Shown: positions 9,835 through 18,879, counted from the first letter of the stretch. The stretch: 64,000 bases of DNA from Mucilaginibacter phyllosphaerae (GCF_004378255.1 NZ_SNQG01000003.1:186001-250000), one strand, 5' to 3'. Notes: generated by a model not told the origin, from the letters alone. Translations and numbers: made by a program.

Positions 9835-9919
9835 GCAGAAGCAAGAAGAAGGAAATCAAGAATCAGGAAAAGAGATCTCAGTTAGTTTTGTTTTCTTGAT
9901 TCTTATCATCCTGATTCAC
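9835..9919. repeat. Intergenic palindromic repeat, AAGAATCAGGA/TCTTGATTC type
   Basis: The gap between two convergent genes is filled by ATCAAGAATCAGGAAAAGA and, further on, TCTTGATTC and TCCTGATTC. GAATCAGGA and TCCTGATTC can pair over 9 bases. A similar alternation of TCTTGAcTC and TCCTGAcTTCCTGAATC occurs at 32047-32140. It may act as terminator for either gene. Confidence 0.45.
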
Positions 9920-11146
9920 CTAATGATTGGATACCACCAGCAGATCGAGGTCTTTACAAGGGATGTTAAAGCGCTCGCCCATGTGCTTGCTGGTGAGGTG
10001 GCCCTGGTATATATATACCGATTTGCGGATGCCTGCCTTTTGCCAGATCACATTTTTCAGCCCACCCATTTCACCAATATCCAACAATATAGGCGCAAAT
10101 ATATTGGTAAGAGCATAAGTGGCCGTGCGTGCCACGCGCGATGCAATGTTGGGCACACAGTAATGGATTACATCGTACTTGCGAAAAACCGGGTGCGTAT
10201 GGTTGGTAACTTCTGATGTTTCAAAACAGCCGCCCTGATCTATACTCACATCAATAATTACCGAGTTAGGCTTCATTTTGCTAACGGTAGCTTCGGATAC
10301 GATCTGCGGGCTCCGGCCATCTTCGGCCCTTATGGCGCCTATGGCCACATCGCAGGTAGTGATGGCCTTCTCTAAAACAATGGGCTGCACAACCGATGTA
10401 AATACACGGGTGCCAATGTTGTTTTGCAAACGGCGAAGCTTGTAGATGGATGGGTCGAAAACCTTTACCTGGGCGCCTAATGAGATAGCTGTACGCGCAG
10501 CATACTCGCCTACGGTGCCTGCGCCCAATATTACAATTTCTGTTGGCGGCACACCGGTTATGCCTCCCAGCATCAGGCCTTTGCCATCAAAAATATTGCT
10601 CAGGTATTCTGCGGCAATAAGCACGGATGTAGCGCCTACAATTTCGCTCATGGCGCGCACCACGGTAAGCGAACCGCCTTCATCCTCCAGATGCTCAAAA
10701 CACAAGGCCGTTATCTTTTTTTTCATCAGCGCATGCAGGCAATCGGCCTTTAAGGTTGAGAGCTGCAGGGCAGATATCAGCAGCTGCCCGGGTTTCATCA
10801 GCTCAATCTCTTCTTTGGTTGGCGGTGCAATTTTAATGATGATATCGGCTTCGTAAACTTTTTTGGTATCGTAAACAATTTCTGCGCCCTGTTCGCTATA
10901 GTTATTGTCGGTAAAATTAGCGGCCTGGCCGGCGTTGCTTTCCAGCATTACGCTGTGGCCGTTGTTTATTAGTAAAGCAACCGAAAGCGGGGTGAGCGGG
11001 ATGCGGTTCTCCTGGAAGGAAACCTCTTTTGGGATGCCAATATAAAGCTTGTCTTTTTTACTCTTAACCTCCAGCATCGACTCCTGGGGCTGCATCATTG
11101 CCTGCCTGGCAACGTCTGAAAACCCGCTGTATTTCCCTGTGCTCAT
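9920..11146 (-). CDS. ald: Alanine dehydrogenase
   Basis: 408 residues. The protein is a member of the alanine dehydrogenase / NAD(P) transhydrogenase alpha family, which interconverts L-alanine and pyruvate plus ammonia with NAD. Visible signatures are the N-terminal IGIPKEVSFQENRIPLTP, the Rossmann motif VILGAGTVGEYAARTAISLGA and the DVSIDQGGCFETS segment. The first ~30 residues form a polar extension typical of the Bacteroidota form. It lies 53 bases downstream of tsaE on the same strand and is probably the last gene of a porX-tsaE-ald unit. Confidence 0.88.
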   Translation of the reverse strand: MSTGKYSGFSDVARQAMMQPQESMLEVKSKKDKLYIGIPKEVSFQENRIPLTPLSVALLINNGHSVMLESNAGQAANFTDNNYSEQGAEIVYDTKKVYEADIIIKIAPPTKEEIELMKPGQLLISALQLSTLKADCLHALMKKKITALCFEHLEDEGGSLTVVRAMSEIVGATSVLIAAEYLSNIFDGKGLMLGGITGVPPTEIVILGAGTVGEYAARTAISLGAQVKVFDPSIYKLRRLQNNIGTRVFTSVVQPIVLEKAITTCDVAIGAIRAEDGRSPQIVSEATVSKMKPNSVIIDVSIDQGGCFETSEVTNHTHPVFRKYDVIHYCVPNIASRVARTATYALTNIFAPILLDIGEMGGLKNVIWQKAGIRKSVYIYQGHLTSKHMGERFNIPCKDLDLLVVSNH

Positions 11147-11199
11147 GATATATAATTGTTTTCCGGCTGATGAAGATAAGAAAAAAACAGACTTGCTTG

Positions 11200-11616
11200 T
11201 TAAATGTTTTCAATGGTTATTTGCCTGCTGTTGGCATCAACCACTTGTATGCGCACACCCGTATAGCTATCGGGTATCAGGTTGGATATCTTTTCCGGCC
11301 ACTCTATAAAACAGTAATTGCCAGAGTAAAAGTATTCTTCATAGCCCATATCCAACGCCTCGCTTTGGTCTTTTAAACGATAAAAATCAAAGTGATATAC
11401 AGGCCCGTTTTTACCCGCATATTCATTTACGATAGAAAATGTAGGGCTGGTAACAGCATCACTAACATCTAACGCCGCACACATAGCTTTAATAAGTGTG
11501 GTTTTACCCGCGCCCATATCACCATAAAACAGAAAAATGCGCGTATCACCAGCAAAGTTTAATATCGCGTTTGCCGTTTGTGGCAGGTCGGTAGTGGATG
11601 TGGTGTGTAAGTCCAA
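11200..11616 (-). CDS. tsaE: tRNA threonylcarbamoyladenosine biosynthesis ATPase TsaE
   Basis: 138 residues, normal for the family. Walker A is GDMGAGKT (residues 32-39); SPTFSIVNEY and HFDFYRL are further TsaE signatures, and the C-terminal half has IEWPEK. TsaE is the ATPase partner of TsaB and TsaD in making t6A37 on ANN-decoding tRNAs. tsaB and tsaD are not in this window. It sits between porX and ald on the same strand, separated from porX by a long perfect-stem repeat. Confidence 0.93.
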   Translation of the reverse strand: MDLHTTSTTDLPQTANAILNFAGDTRIFLFYGDMGAGKTTLIKAMCAALDVSDAVTSPTFSIVNEYAGKNGPVYHFDFYRLKDQSEALDMGYEEYFYSGNYCFIEWPEKISNLIPDSYTGVRIQVVDANSRQITIENI

Positions 11617-11635
11617 TTTTTTATACTTATAAAAT

Positions 11636-11720
11636 ACGTCATTGCGAGGTACGAAGCAATCTCTGAACTTTGCATGCCGATAAGCATGTGTGGAGATTGC
11701 TTCGTACCTCGCAATAACGT
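11636..11720. repeat. Long inverted repeat (CATTGCGAGGTACGAAGCAA family)
   Basis: Two 28-base arms (11636-11663 and 11693-11720) are reverse complements with one mismatch; the core of each arm is CATTGCGAGGTACGAAGCAA or its complement. The 29-base centre holds a further small hairpin, GCATGC CGATAA GCATG. It occupies the porX-tsaE gap. Similar 'CATTGCGAGG..CGAAGCAATC' elements are widespread intergenic repeats in Bacteroidota genomes (general knowledge). Confidence 0.9.
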
Positions 11721-11745
11721 GTGGGATTAATTGTTCAAATATATC

Positions 11746-13299
11746 CTATTTAGGCCCGTAAGTTACTATCGGGATGATCATCTCTTCTAACGAGATCCCG
11801 CCATGCTGGAAGGTTTCGTTATAAAAATTAACAAAGTGGTTATAGTTATTAGGGTACACAAAGTAACTATCGCTTTTTGCAAAAACAAAGCTACTGCTTA
11901 CGTGCAGTTTAGGCAGCATGGCATCGTGCGGGTTACGAATATGGAATACCTCTTTAGCGTTGTAGTTCAGGTTTTTGCCTTGCTTGTAACGCAGGTTGGT
12001 ATTGGTATTGCGGTCTCCGATGATCTTGCTCGGGTTTTTAACCCGTATGGTGCCGTGGTCTGTAGTGATCACAACCCTTACCTGTTTGGATGCCAGGAAT
12101 TTCAGCAGGTCAAACAAAGGCGAGTGCTCAAACCACGATAAAGTTAGGGAACGGTAAGCGGCGTCATCACTGGCCAGCTCGCGGATCATCTGCATATCGG
12201 TACGGGCATGACTAAGCATATCCACAAAGTTGTACACCACCACATTCAGTTCGTTATTCATCAGGTTATTAACCGATTCGTTTAAAGCACGGCCCTCATC
12301 AATATTCAATATCTTATGGTAGGAGTGCTTTACATCCCTGCGTAACGTCCGTTTTAACTGGTCGGCCACAAAATCGGCTTCAAAAAGGTTCTTGCCACCT
12401 TCATCCTCATCGTTCTGCCACATTTGCGGGTACCGTTTTTCCATTTCCAGCGGCATTAAGCCCGAGAAAATGGCATTACGTGCATATTGTGTTGCTGTTG
12501 GCAGGATGCTGTAATAGGTATCCTCTTCCTCCAGCCTGAAGTATTCTGATATGATAGGGTTAATGATCTTGAACTGATCGTAACGCAGGTTATCTATCAA
12601 TATAAAAAATACCGGCCCGTTGCCATCCAGCTTCGGGAAAACCTTCTTTTTAAATAACTGCGGCGAACTTGTTGGCCCGTTCTCCGGGTCTTTTATCCAG
12701 CCCAGGTAATTACGCTCTACAAATTTGCAAAACTGTACATTAGCTTCGGCCTTTTGCAGGGTAAGTATCTCGTGCATGCCGGCATCTTCCAGGGTTTCCA
12801 GCTCCAGCTCCCAATAGATCAGTTTTTTATATACATCTACCCATTCCTGGTAGCTCAGGTTATCGTTAAGTGTCATGCCCAGGTTCCGGAAATCCTGCTG
12901 ATAAGCCATCGTGGTTTTTGCACCAACCAGCTTCTTATTTTCGGTAAGCTTTTTAATGGTCAGCAGTATTTGCTTGGGGTGTACCGGTTTAATCAGGTAG
13001 TCGTCTATTTTGGAGCCAATGGCATCCTCCATTAAGTACTCTTCTTCGTTTTTGGTGATCAGTACTATTGGTACATCGTTATTCAGATTCTTTATTTGCT
13101 GCAGGGTTTCCAGGCCGGTAAGGCCGGGCATGTTCTCATCCAGAAAAACCAGGTCGAAATAGCCTTTTTTAAATTCATCAACAGCATCATTACCATTGGT
13201 AACGGTAGTTACCTTGTAGCCTTTTTCGCCCAGGAAAAGTATATGTGGTTTAAGCAGATCAATTTCGTCGTCGGCCCATAGTATAGTGGTATCCTGCAT
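11746..13299 (-). CDS. porX: PorX-type response regulator with PglZ domain
   Basis: 517 residues from the ATG at 13299. An in-frame ATG at 13374 was rejected because the receiver domain begins directly at MQDTTILWADDEI. Residues 1-~125 are a CheY-like receiver with the acidic pair ADDE, phospho-acceptor Asp54 (VFLDENMP) and conserved Lys in LIKPVHP. The C-terminal half is a PglZ alkaline-phosphatase-superfamily domain (LIDNLRYDQF, TTDHGTIRVKNP). In Porphyromonas gingivalis PorX, with sensor PorY, controls the type IX secretion system; no porY or secretion genes are in this window. It is first of a porX-tsaE-ald unit, divergent from the HD hydrolase. Confidence 0.92.
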   Translation of the reverse strand: MQDTTILWADDEIDLLKPHILFLGEKGYKVTTVTNGNDAVDEFKKGYFDLVFLDENMPGLTGLETLQQIKNLNNDVPIVLITKNEEEYLMEDAIGSKIDDYLIKPVHPKQILLTIKKLTENKKLVGAKTTMAYQQDFRNLGMTLNDNLSYQEWVDVYKKLIYWELELETLEDAGMHEILTLQKAEANVQFCKFVERNYLGWIKDPENGPTSSPQLFKKKVFPKLDGNGPVFFILIDNLRYDQFKIINPIISEYFRLEEEDTYYSILPTATQYARNAIFSGLMPLEMEKRYPQMWQNDEDEGGKNLFEADFVADQLKRTLRRDVKHSYHKILNIDEGRALNESVNNLMNNELNVVVYNFVDMLSHARTDMQMIRELASDDAAYRSLTLSWFEHSPLFDLLKFLASKQVRVVITTDHGTIRVKNPSKIIGDRNTNTNLRYKQGKNLNYNAKEVFHIRNPHDAMLPKLHVSSSFVFAKSDSYFVYPNNYNHFVNFYNETFQHGGISLEEMIIPIVTYGPK

Positions 13300-13439
13300 A
13301 ATATATTTTAATTTTACCACCCTATAACCTTTGGATAGTGTATTTTGTTGTAAAAATAGGCAAAGGATTAACATTAATTAACAAATAGAGGGTGCTTGTT
13401 TTGTCATAATTCAACACTTTTGCATTTTTACAAGCTGCT

Positions 13440-14666
13440 TTGAATAAAAAGAAAATCATCAACGACCCGGTGTACGGGTTTATCAGCATCCCTACAGAAC
13501 TGGTGTATGACCTGATAGACCATCCATACTTTCAGCGCCTGCGCTATATTAAGCAGCTGGGGATGACGCACTTGGTATATCCCGGCGCGCTGCATACTCG
13601 TTTCCACCATGCTTTGGGCGCCATGCATTTAATGAGCCTGGCCATAGAAACGCTTTGCAATAAGGGGCTGGAGATCTCTGCGGAAGAAAAAGAAGGCCTT
13701 ACCATTGCCATTTTACTGCACGATATTGGCCACGGCCCGTTTTCGCATGCGTTAGAGCATACCATTGTAGAAGAAATAAGCCACGAGGACATCTCTATTT
13801 TGCTGATGAATAAGCTGAATGAGGAGTTTGAGGGTAAATTATCTTTGGCCATCAGCATCTTTAAGGGCGAATATCATAAGCACTTTTTGCATCAGCTGGT
13901 AAGCAGTCAGCTGGATATGGACAGGATGGATTACCTTAACCGCGATAGTTATTTCACCGGCGTATCCGAAGGGGTTATCAGTTCTGACAGGATCATTAAA
14001 ATGCTGAATGTTAAGGATGATAGTATTACGCTGGAAGAGAAGGGGATCTATTCGATAGAGAAATTCCTGATAGCGCGCCGGCTGATGTATTGGCAGGTTT
14101 ACCTGCACAAAACGGTTATTGCTGCCGAGCAGCTGCTTTGTAAAATATTTACCCGCAGCCGCGAACTGGCTTTGCAGGGCACCCATTTCCCGCTAACGCC
14201 TGCCTTAAATTATTTTCTGGAAAATGTGATCAGCAAAGAGGCATTTATGAACAGCGATGCCCATTTAAAAACATTTGCCCTGCTGGATGATACCGATGTA
14301 ATGGCAGCAGTAAAGATATGGGCAAACAGCGATGATTTTGTACTGGCCAAACTTTGCAATAGCCTGATAAACCGCAGGTTATACCATGTGGATATTAATG
14401 CCGAAAAACCCGGCGATGCCTTTGTAAATGAATTAACAGGCAATGCGATGAAAAAATTTAACATCAGCGAGCACGAGGCATCCTATTTTGTATTTACGGA
14501 CAGCATCCGCAATAACGCATATAATAAAGGCGATGGCAACATCCATATTTTAATGAAGGATGGTACCATTAAAGATATTACCCTGGCCAGCGATAATTCA
14601 AACCTGGAGGCATTATCAAAAACCGTAAAAAAATATATACTTTGCTACAGTAAAGAGCTGTTATAG
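13440..14666 (+). CDS. HD-domain phosphohydrolase (dNTPase-like)
   Basis: 408 residues, starting with TTG; no ATG or GTG in frame precedes the conserved beginning (IINDPVYGFISIP). The HD motif is complete: His56 (HTRFHHALG), His94-Asp95 (LLHDIGHGPFSH) and a later Asp in SQLDMDRMDYLNRDS. The family includes dNTP triphosphohydrolases related to SAMHD1, so nucleotide hydrolysis is likely, but the substrate is not shown. The gene leads the lpxD-lpxC-lpxA stretch, though lpxD has its own promoter. Confidence 0.85.
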   Translation: MNKKKIINDPVYGFISIPTELVYDLIDHPYFQRLRYIKQLGMTHLVYPGALHTRFHHALGAMHLMSLAIETLCNKGLEISAEEKEGLTIAILLHDIGHGPFSHALEHTIVEEISHEDISILLMNKLNEEFEGKLSLAISIFKGEYHKHFLHQLVSSQLDMDRMDYLNRDSYFTGVSEGVISSDRIIKMLNVKDDSITLEEKGIYSIEKFLIARRLMYWQVYLHKTVIAAEQLLCKIFTRSRELALQGTHFPLTPALNYFLENVISKEAFMNSDAHLKTFALLDDTDVMAAVKIWANSDDFVLAKLCNSLINRRLYHVDINAEKPGDAFVNELTGNAMKKFNISEHEASYFVFTDSIRNNAYNKGDGNIHILMKDGTIKDITLASDNSNLEALSKTVKKYILCYSKELL

Positions 14667-14742
14667 GTTGGGGCGTAGAGAATGGTTAAGCGGTGAGTGG
14701 TTGTAAAACGGCTAACAACCTAAATTCACTCATTATTAATAA

Positions 14743-14773
14743 TTTGTTGCTATGGTTTTAACATTTAAATTTG
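14743..14773 (+). promoter_or_regulatory. Consensus Bacteroidota promoter of lpxD
   Basis: TTTG (14743-14746), exactly 19 bases, then TAAATTTG (14766-14773): a full match to TTTG-N19-TAnnTTTG. The -7 box ends 4 bases before the lpxD ATG at 14778, so transcription should begin at or next to the start codon. Confidence 0.8.
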
Positions 14774-14777
14774 TACG

Positions 14778-15824
14778 ATGCAATTTACCGCAAAGGATAT
14801 AGCCTTTATGCTAAACGGAACAGTTGAGGGCGATCCGCTTGTGGCGGTTAGCCGGCTGGCCAAAATAGAAGAAGGCAGCAACGGGGCGTTATCATTTTTA
14901 GCTAATCCTAAATATGAGCAATACCTGTACACAACCCAGGCATCTGTTGTAATTGTAAATAACGACCTGCAGCTAACAGCCCCGGTAAAGGCAACTCTTG
15001 TACGTGTAGAGAATGCTTATACGTCGTTCTCGCTCCTGCTGGAAAAATATAATACCATAAAACTTAATAAAACAGGCATAGAAGAGCCCAGTTTCATCCA
15101 CAAATCGGCTAAAATTGGTAAAGACCCTTATATTGGTGCTTTTACCTATATAAGCCAGGATGTTGTTATAGGCGATAACTGCAGGATCTATCCCGGTTGT
15201 TATATAGCCGATAATGTAAAGCTGGGTAATAATGTAACTTTGTTCCCCGGTGTTAAAGTGTATTTTGATTGTGTAATAGGCAATAACGTAGTGATACACT
15301 CGGGTGCAATTGTAGGCAGCGATGGTTTTGGCTTTGCGCCCAATGCCGATGGCAGCTATACCAAGGTAGCCCAGATAGGCAATGTGATTATTGAAGATAA
15401 TGTAGAAGTGGGCGCCAATACCACTTTAGACAGGGCCACGATGGGGTCAACCTATATCAGAAAAGGCGCTAAAATAGATAACCTGGTGCAAATTGCCCAT
15501 AATGTTGATATAGGGCAAAACACGGTGATTGCAGCACAGGCCGGTATTGCCGGCAGCACCAAACTGGGCGAAAGCGTAATGCTTGGCGGGCAGGTTGGCG
15601 TAGTTGGGCATATTAGCCTTGCAAAAGGCACAAAGGTACAGGCACAATCCGGGGTTGGCCGTACAATTAAGGAAGAGGGTAAGAGCTGGGCCGGGTCACC
15701 GGCTATTGCATACGCTGCAGATATGCGATCTAACGTGGTAGTAAGCCGCCTGCCCGAACTGGAAAGAAGAGTTAACGAACTGGAAAAGATAATTAAAGAA
15801 CTAAAGAACAGAGATGTTCATTAG
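14778..15824 (+). CDS. lpxD: UDP-3-O-(3-hydroxyacyl)glucosamine N-acyltransferase LpxD
   Basis: 348 residues. LpxD adds the second 3-hydroxyacyl chain in lipid A synthesis. The N-terminal uridine-binding part (MQFTAKDIAFMLNGTVEGDP, then LSFLANPKYEQYLY) is followed by left-handed beta-helix hexapeptide repeats from about residue 100 to 300 (IGKDPYIGAF, IGDNCRIYPG, VQIAHNVDIG with the catalytic-type His) and a C-terminal helix. The last residues and the stop codon (DVH-stop) lie inside a palindromic repeat shared with the lpxD-lpxC gap. The expected mRNA has almost no 5' leader. Confidence 0.96.
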   Translation: MQFTAKDIAFMLNGTVEGDPLVAVSRLAKIEEGSNGALSFLANPKYEQYLYTTQASVVIVNNDLQLTAPVKATLVRVENAYTSFSLLLEKYNTIKLNKTGIEEPSFIHKSAKIGKDPYIGAFTYISQDVVIGDNCRIYPGCYIADNVKLGNNVTLFPGVKVYFDCVIGNNVVIHSGAIVGSDGFGFAPNADGSYTKVAQIGNVIIEDNVEVGANTTLDRATMGSTYIRKGAKIDNLVQIAHNVDIGQNTVIAAQAGIAGSTKLGESVMLGGQVGVVGHISLAKGTKVQAQSGVGRTIKEEGKSWAGSPAIAYAADMRSNVVVSRLPELERRVNELEKIIKELKNRDVH

Positions 15825-15910
15825 TTCAATTGTTCATTAGTTTATCAGGCTATATGCCCTATAATAAACTATTATCAATGAACCATTGAACCGATGAACC
15901 AATGAACATC
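15813..15910. repeat. Inverted repeat spanning the lpxD stop and the lpxD-lpxC gap
   Basis: GATGTTCATTAGTTCA (15813-15828) pairs with TGAACCAATGAACATC (15895-15910) at 15 of 16 positions. Further GTTCATTAG/GAACCATTGAACC units lie inside. The left arm contains the lpxD stop codon TAG. Confidence 0.75.
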
Positions 15911-15915
15911 ACAAC

Positions 15916-17313
15916 ATGAATGTAAAACAAAGAACTATTAAAGCGCCGGTATCGGTTTCGGGTACCGGGTTACACACAGGGCAAAGCGTTACCATGACGT
16001 TTAACCCGGCTGCTGAAAAGCATGGCTACAAGTTTCGCAGGGTTGACCTGCCCGGCCAGCCCATTATCGATGCCGATGTGGATAATGTTACCGATACATC
16101 CAGAGGCACAACCCTTACCCAGAACGGGGCAAGTGTTAGTACGGTTGAGCATGTGCTTGCTGCTTTGGTAGGGTTAGAGATAGACAACGTTTTAATAGAC
16201 ATGAACGGCCCCGAAACGCCCATAATGGATGGCAGTTCGATACAGTTTATTGATGCGATTGAAAAGGCCGGTTTTGAAGAACAGGCTGCAGACAGGGAAT
16301 ATTATCATATCCCCTACAATATCCACTACTCTGAAGCCGACCGCAAGGTTGATATGGTAGCGATGCCTTTAGATGATGATTACCGCTTTACCTGTATGGT
16401 TGATTACAACTCGCAGGTTTTGGGCAGCCAGCATGCTACCATCTCCAGCCTGGCCGAGTTTAAAAAAGAAATTGCATCCAGCCGCACTTTTTGCTTTTTG
16501 CATGAGCTGGAAATGCTGGTCAAACACGACCTGATCAAAGGCGGCGACCTGAATAATGCCATCGTTGTGGTTGATAAAGATGTGGATGAAGAAGAGCTTA
16601 CCCACCTGGCCAAGCTGTTTAACCGTAAAGATATTAATGTTGCCCCGCAAGGGATTTTAAATAACATAGAATTACGCCACCAGAACGAGCCGGCACGCCA
16701 CAAACTGCTGGATATGATTGGCGATTTAGCCCTGGTAGGTGTTCCGCTTAAAGGCCATATTATGGCTGCCAGGCCGGGCCACGCGGCAAACGTAGCCTTC
16801 GCAAAAAAAATAAAGGCACTGATCAAAAAAGAGCGCAGCCGCAAACACATCAAGGTTTACGATCCAAACATGACGCCGGTGTACGATACGGTACAGATCA
16901 TGAACATATTGCCGCACAGGCCGCCGTTGCTGTTGGTTGATAAGATATTAGAGCTTACCAAAACCCACGTGGTTGGTTTAAAGGCCGTAACCATGAACGA
17001 GCCCTTCTTTGTAGGCCATTTCCCCGGTGCACCGGTTATGCCGGGCGTATTGCAGATAGAAGCTATGGCCCAAACAGGGGGAATATTGGTATTAAATACC
17101 GTACCCGACCCCGAGAACTGGTTAACACTTTTTCTTAAGATTGAAAATGCAAGGTTTAAGGATAAGGTTTTGCCGGGCGATACGTTAATATTCCGTTGTG
17201 ACCTGATTGCGCCTATCCGCCGTGGTATAGCGCAAATGAAAGGCATTGGCATGGTGGGCGAAAAAGTTGTGGTAGAGGCTGAGCTGATGGCACAGATAGT
17301 TAAATATAAATAA
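15916..17313 (+). CDS. lpxC: Bifunctional LpxC deacetylase / FabZ dehydratase
   Basis: 465 residues. Residues 1-~310 are LpxC, the zinc deacetylase that commits UDP-3-O-acyl-GlcNAc to lipid A: zinc ligand His79 (STVEHVLAAL), the ELRHQNEPARHKLLDMIGD motif with the other ligands, and MDGSSIQF. Residues ~320-465 are FabZ, the (3R)-hydroxyacyl-ACP dehydratase of fatty acid synthesis: ILPHRPPLLLVDKI, GHFPGAPVMPGV and the catalytic Glu in QIEAMAQTGG. The fusion is known from Bacteroidota and joins two enzymes that compete for hydroxyacyl-ACP. lpxA begins 2 bases after its stop. Confidence 0.96.
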   Translation: MNVKQRTIKAPVSVSGTGLHTGQSVTMTFNPAAEKHGYKFRRVDLPGQPIIDADVDNVTDTSRGTTLTQNGASVSTVEHVLAALVGLEIDNVLIDMNGPETPIMDGSSIQFIDAIEKAGFEEQAADREYYHIPYNIHYSEADRKVDMVAMPLDDDYRFTCMVDYNSQVLGSQHATISSLAEFKKEIASSRTFCFLHELEMLVKHDLIKGGDLNNAIVVVDKDVDEEELTHLAKLFNRKDINVAPQGILNNIELRHQNEPARHKLLDMIGDLALVGVPLKGHIMAARPGHAANVAFAKKIKALIKKERSRKHIKVYDPNMTPVYDTVQIMNILPHRPPLLLVDKILELTKTHVVGLKAVTMNEPFFVGHFPGAPVMPGVLQIEAMAQTGGILVLNTVPDPENWLTLFLKIENARFKDKVLPGDTLIFRCDLIAPIRRGIAQMKGIGMVGEKVVVEAELMAQIVKYK

Positions 17314-17315
17314 GT

Positions 17316-18101
17316 ATGATACAGCCGTTAGCATATATACACCCACAAGCCAAAATTGCCGATAATGTGGTTATAGAACCCTTTGTTACCATCCACAAGG
17401 ATGTAGAGATTGGCGAAGGGACCTGGGTGGGCTCAAACTCCGTAATTATGGATGGTGCCCGCATTGGTAAAAACTGCCGTATCTTCCCGGGGGCTGTCGT
17501 ATCTGCCCCGCCGCAAGACTTGAAATATAAGGGCGAGCCAAGTACCGTTACCGTTGGCGATAATACCGTTATCCGCGAATGCGTAACCCTTAACCGCGGT
17601 ACCGCGTTAGATAAAAACACTACAACCATTGGCAGCAACTGCTTACTGATGGCTTATGTGCACGTGGCACATGATTGTGTTATTGGCGACAATGTGATCA
17701 TCGCGAACGGCGTACAGCTTGCCGGTCACATCAATGTTTATGATTATGCCTTTATCGGCGGCACTTCTGCCGTGCACCAGTTTGTAGAAATTGGCGCACA
17801 CAGCATGATATCCGGTGGATCATTGGTGCGCAAGGATGTGCCGCCATTTACAAAGGCCGGCCGCGAACCTTTGTCCTATATCGGCATCAATTCCGTTGGC
17901 CTGCGCCGCAGGGGCTTCAGCGCCGAAACGATCAACGAGATCCAGGAGATTTACCGCATCATCTTCCTGAAAAAATATAATATGACCAAAGCTTTAGATA
18001 TTATTGAAGCGGAGTTTGTACCCACCGTTGAACGCGACGAGATCATCAACTTTGTACAGAACTCGCAACGCGGCATCATGAAGGGTTTCGGAATAGGCTA
18101 A
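17316..18101 (+). CDS. lpxA: UDP-N-acetylglucosamine O-acyltransferase LpxA
   Basis: 261 residues, the usual length. LpxA catalyses the first acylation in lipid A synthesis. Hexapeptide repeats form the left-handed beta-helix in the first ~190 residues; the catalytic His is in YVHVAHDCVIG and the conserved GGTSAVHQFV and INSVGLRRRGF segments follow. The start is 2 bases after the lpxC-fabZ stop, so translation is probably coupled. Confidence 0.96.
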   Translation: MIQPLAYIHPQAKIADNVVIEPFVTIHKDVEIGEGTWVGSNSVIMDGARIGKNCRIFPGAVVSAPPQDLKYKGEPSTVTVGDNTVIRECVTLNRGTALDKNTTTIGSNCLLMAYVHVAHDCVIGDNVIIANGVQLAGHINVYDYAFIGGTSAVHQFVEIGAHSMISGGSLVRKDVPPFTKAGREPLSYIGINSVGLRRRGFSAETINEIQEIYRIIFLKKYNMTKALDIIEAEFVPTVERDEIINFVQNSQRGIMKGFGIG

Positions 18102-18106
18102 TAGTT

Positions 18107-18181
18107 TGAATCAGAATTTACAGAATGAAAGGATTATCAAAATCGTTCTGTAAATTCTTAAATCCTGAAAATTCTGATTCA
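18107..18181. repeat. AT-rich palindromic repeat, TGAATCAGAATTTACAGAAT family
   Basis: TGAATCAGAATTT (18107-18119) pairs perfectly with AAATTCTGATTCA (18169-18181), filling the lpxA-ABC gap. The 20-base unit TGAATCAGAATTTACAGAAT recurs with one change, in reverse, at 27317-27336 between thrC and thrB. Confidence 0.8.
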
Positions 18182-18185
18182 GACC

Positions 18186-18821
18186 ATGAACATCACCCTC
18201 CAAAACATAGGCCGCCGCTTTAACCGTGAATGGATCTTCAGGGGGGTAGATTATACCTTCGAAAATGCGGGTAAATACGCTGTATTGGGGTCTAACGGCT
18301 CAGGCAAATCTACCTTGCTGCAGGTATTGAACGGCAGCTTGGGGCCATCTGAAGGCATCATTAAATATTTTGATGGTGGCAAAGAAATTGAAGCAGGTGC
18401 TATATTTAATTCATTAAGCCTTGCAGCCCCCTATCTGGAAGTTATAGAAGATTTCTCACTGAATGAGATGATTGATTTTCACTTTAAATTTAAACCGTTT
18501 AAAGCCGGGATGGATAACAATGCCGTAGCGGATCTGCTGAACCTGGAGGGTAGCCGTAATAAGCTCATCAAATACTTTTCATCCGGCATGAAGCAAAGAT
18601 TAAAACTGGCGCTCGCCTTTTGTGCCGATACACCGATACTGATGCTGGACGAACCTACATCCAACCTGGATACACAAGGGATAGACTGGTATTTAAACCT
18701 TATAGAAAAGTTTAGCGATGGCCGCCTAACTATTGTATGCTCTAACCAGGAGCATGAGTATAGCTTTTGTAACAAAAGGTTAAGCGTAGCGGATTACAAG
18801 CCCCGGCCCGTTGGTGCCTGA
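18186..18821 (+). CDS. Stand-alone ABC transporter ATP-binding protein
   Basis: 211 residues. A single nucleotide-binding domain with Walker A GSNGSGKST (residues 35-43), a divergent signature FSSGMKQRLKLALAF in place of LSGGQ, and Walker B with D-loop ILMLDEPTSNLD. No permease gene is beside it, so the partner and cargo are unknown. Bacteroidota often carry this gene between lpxA and efp (recollection, not checked). It begins 4 bases after the palindromic repeat downstream of lpxA. Confidence 0.88.
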   Translation: MNITLQNIGRRFNREWIFRGVDYTFENAGKYAVLGSNGSGKSTLLQVLNGSLGPSEGIIKYFDGGKEIEAGAIFNSLSLAAPYLEVIEDFSLNEMIDFHFKFKPFKAGMDNNAVADLLNLEGSRNKLIKYFSSGMKQRLKLALAFCADTPILMLDEPTSNLDTQGIDWYLNLIEKFSDGRLTIVCSNQEHEYSFCNKRLSVADYKPRPVGA

Positions 18822-18879
18822 TATAAGTTTTAAGGGGTATTATCTCAAAACACCTCTCTGAAATTTAAAATCAATTACA

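Noticed and set aside
13300-13374. Upstream ATG extension of porX
   Set aside because: It would add 25 residues before the receiver domain that fit no known PorX, and it occupies the promoter region.
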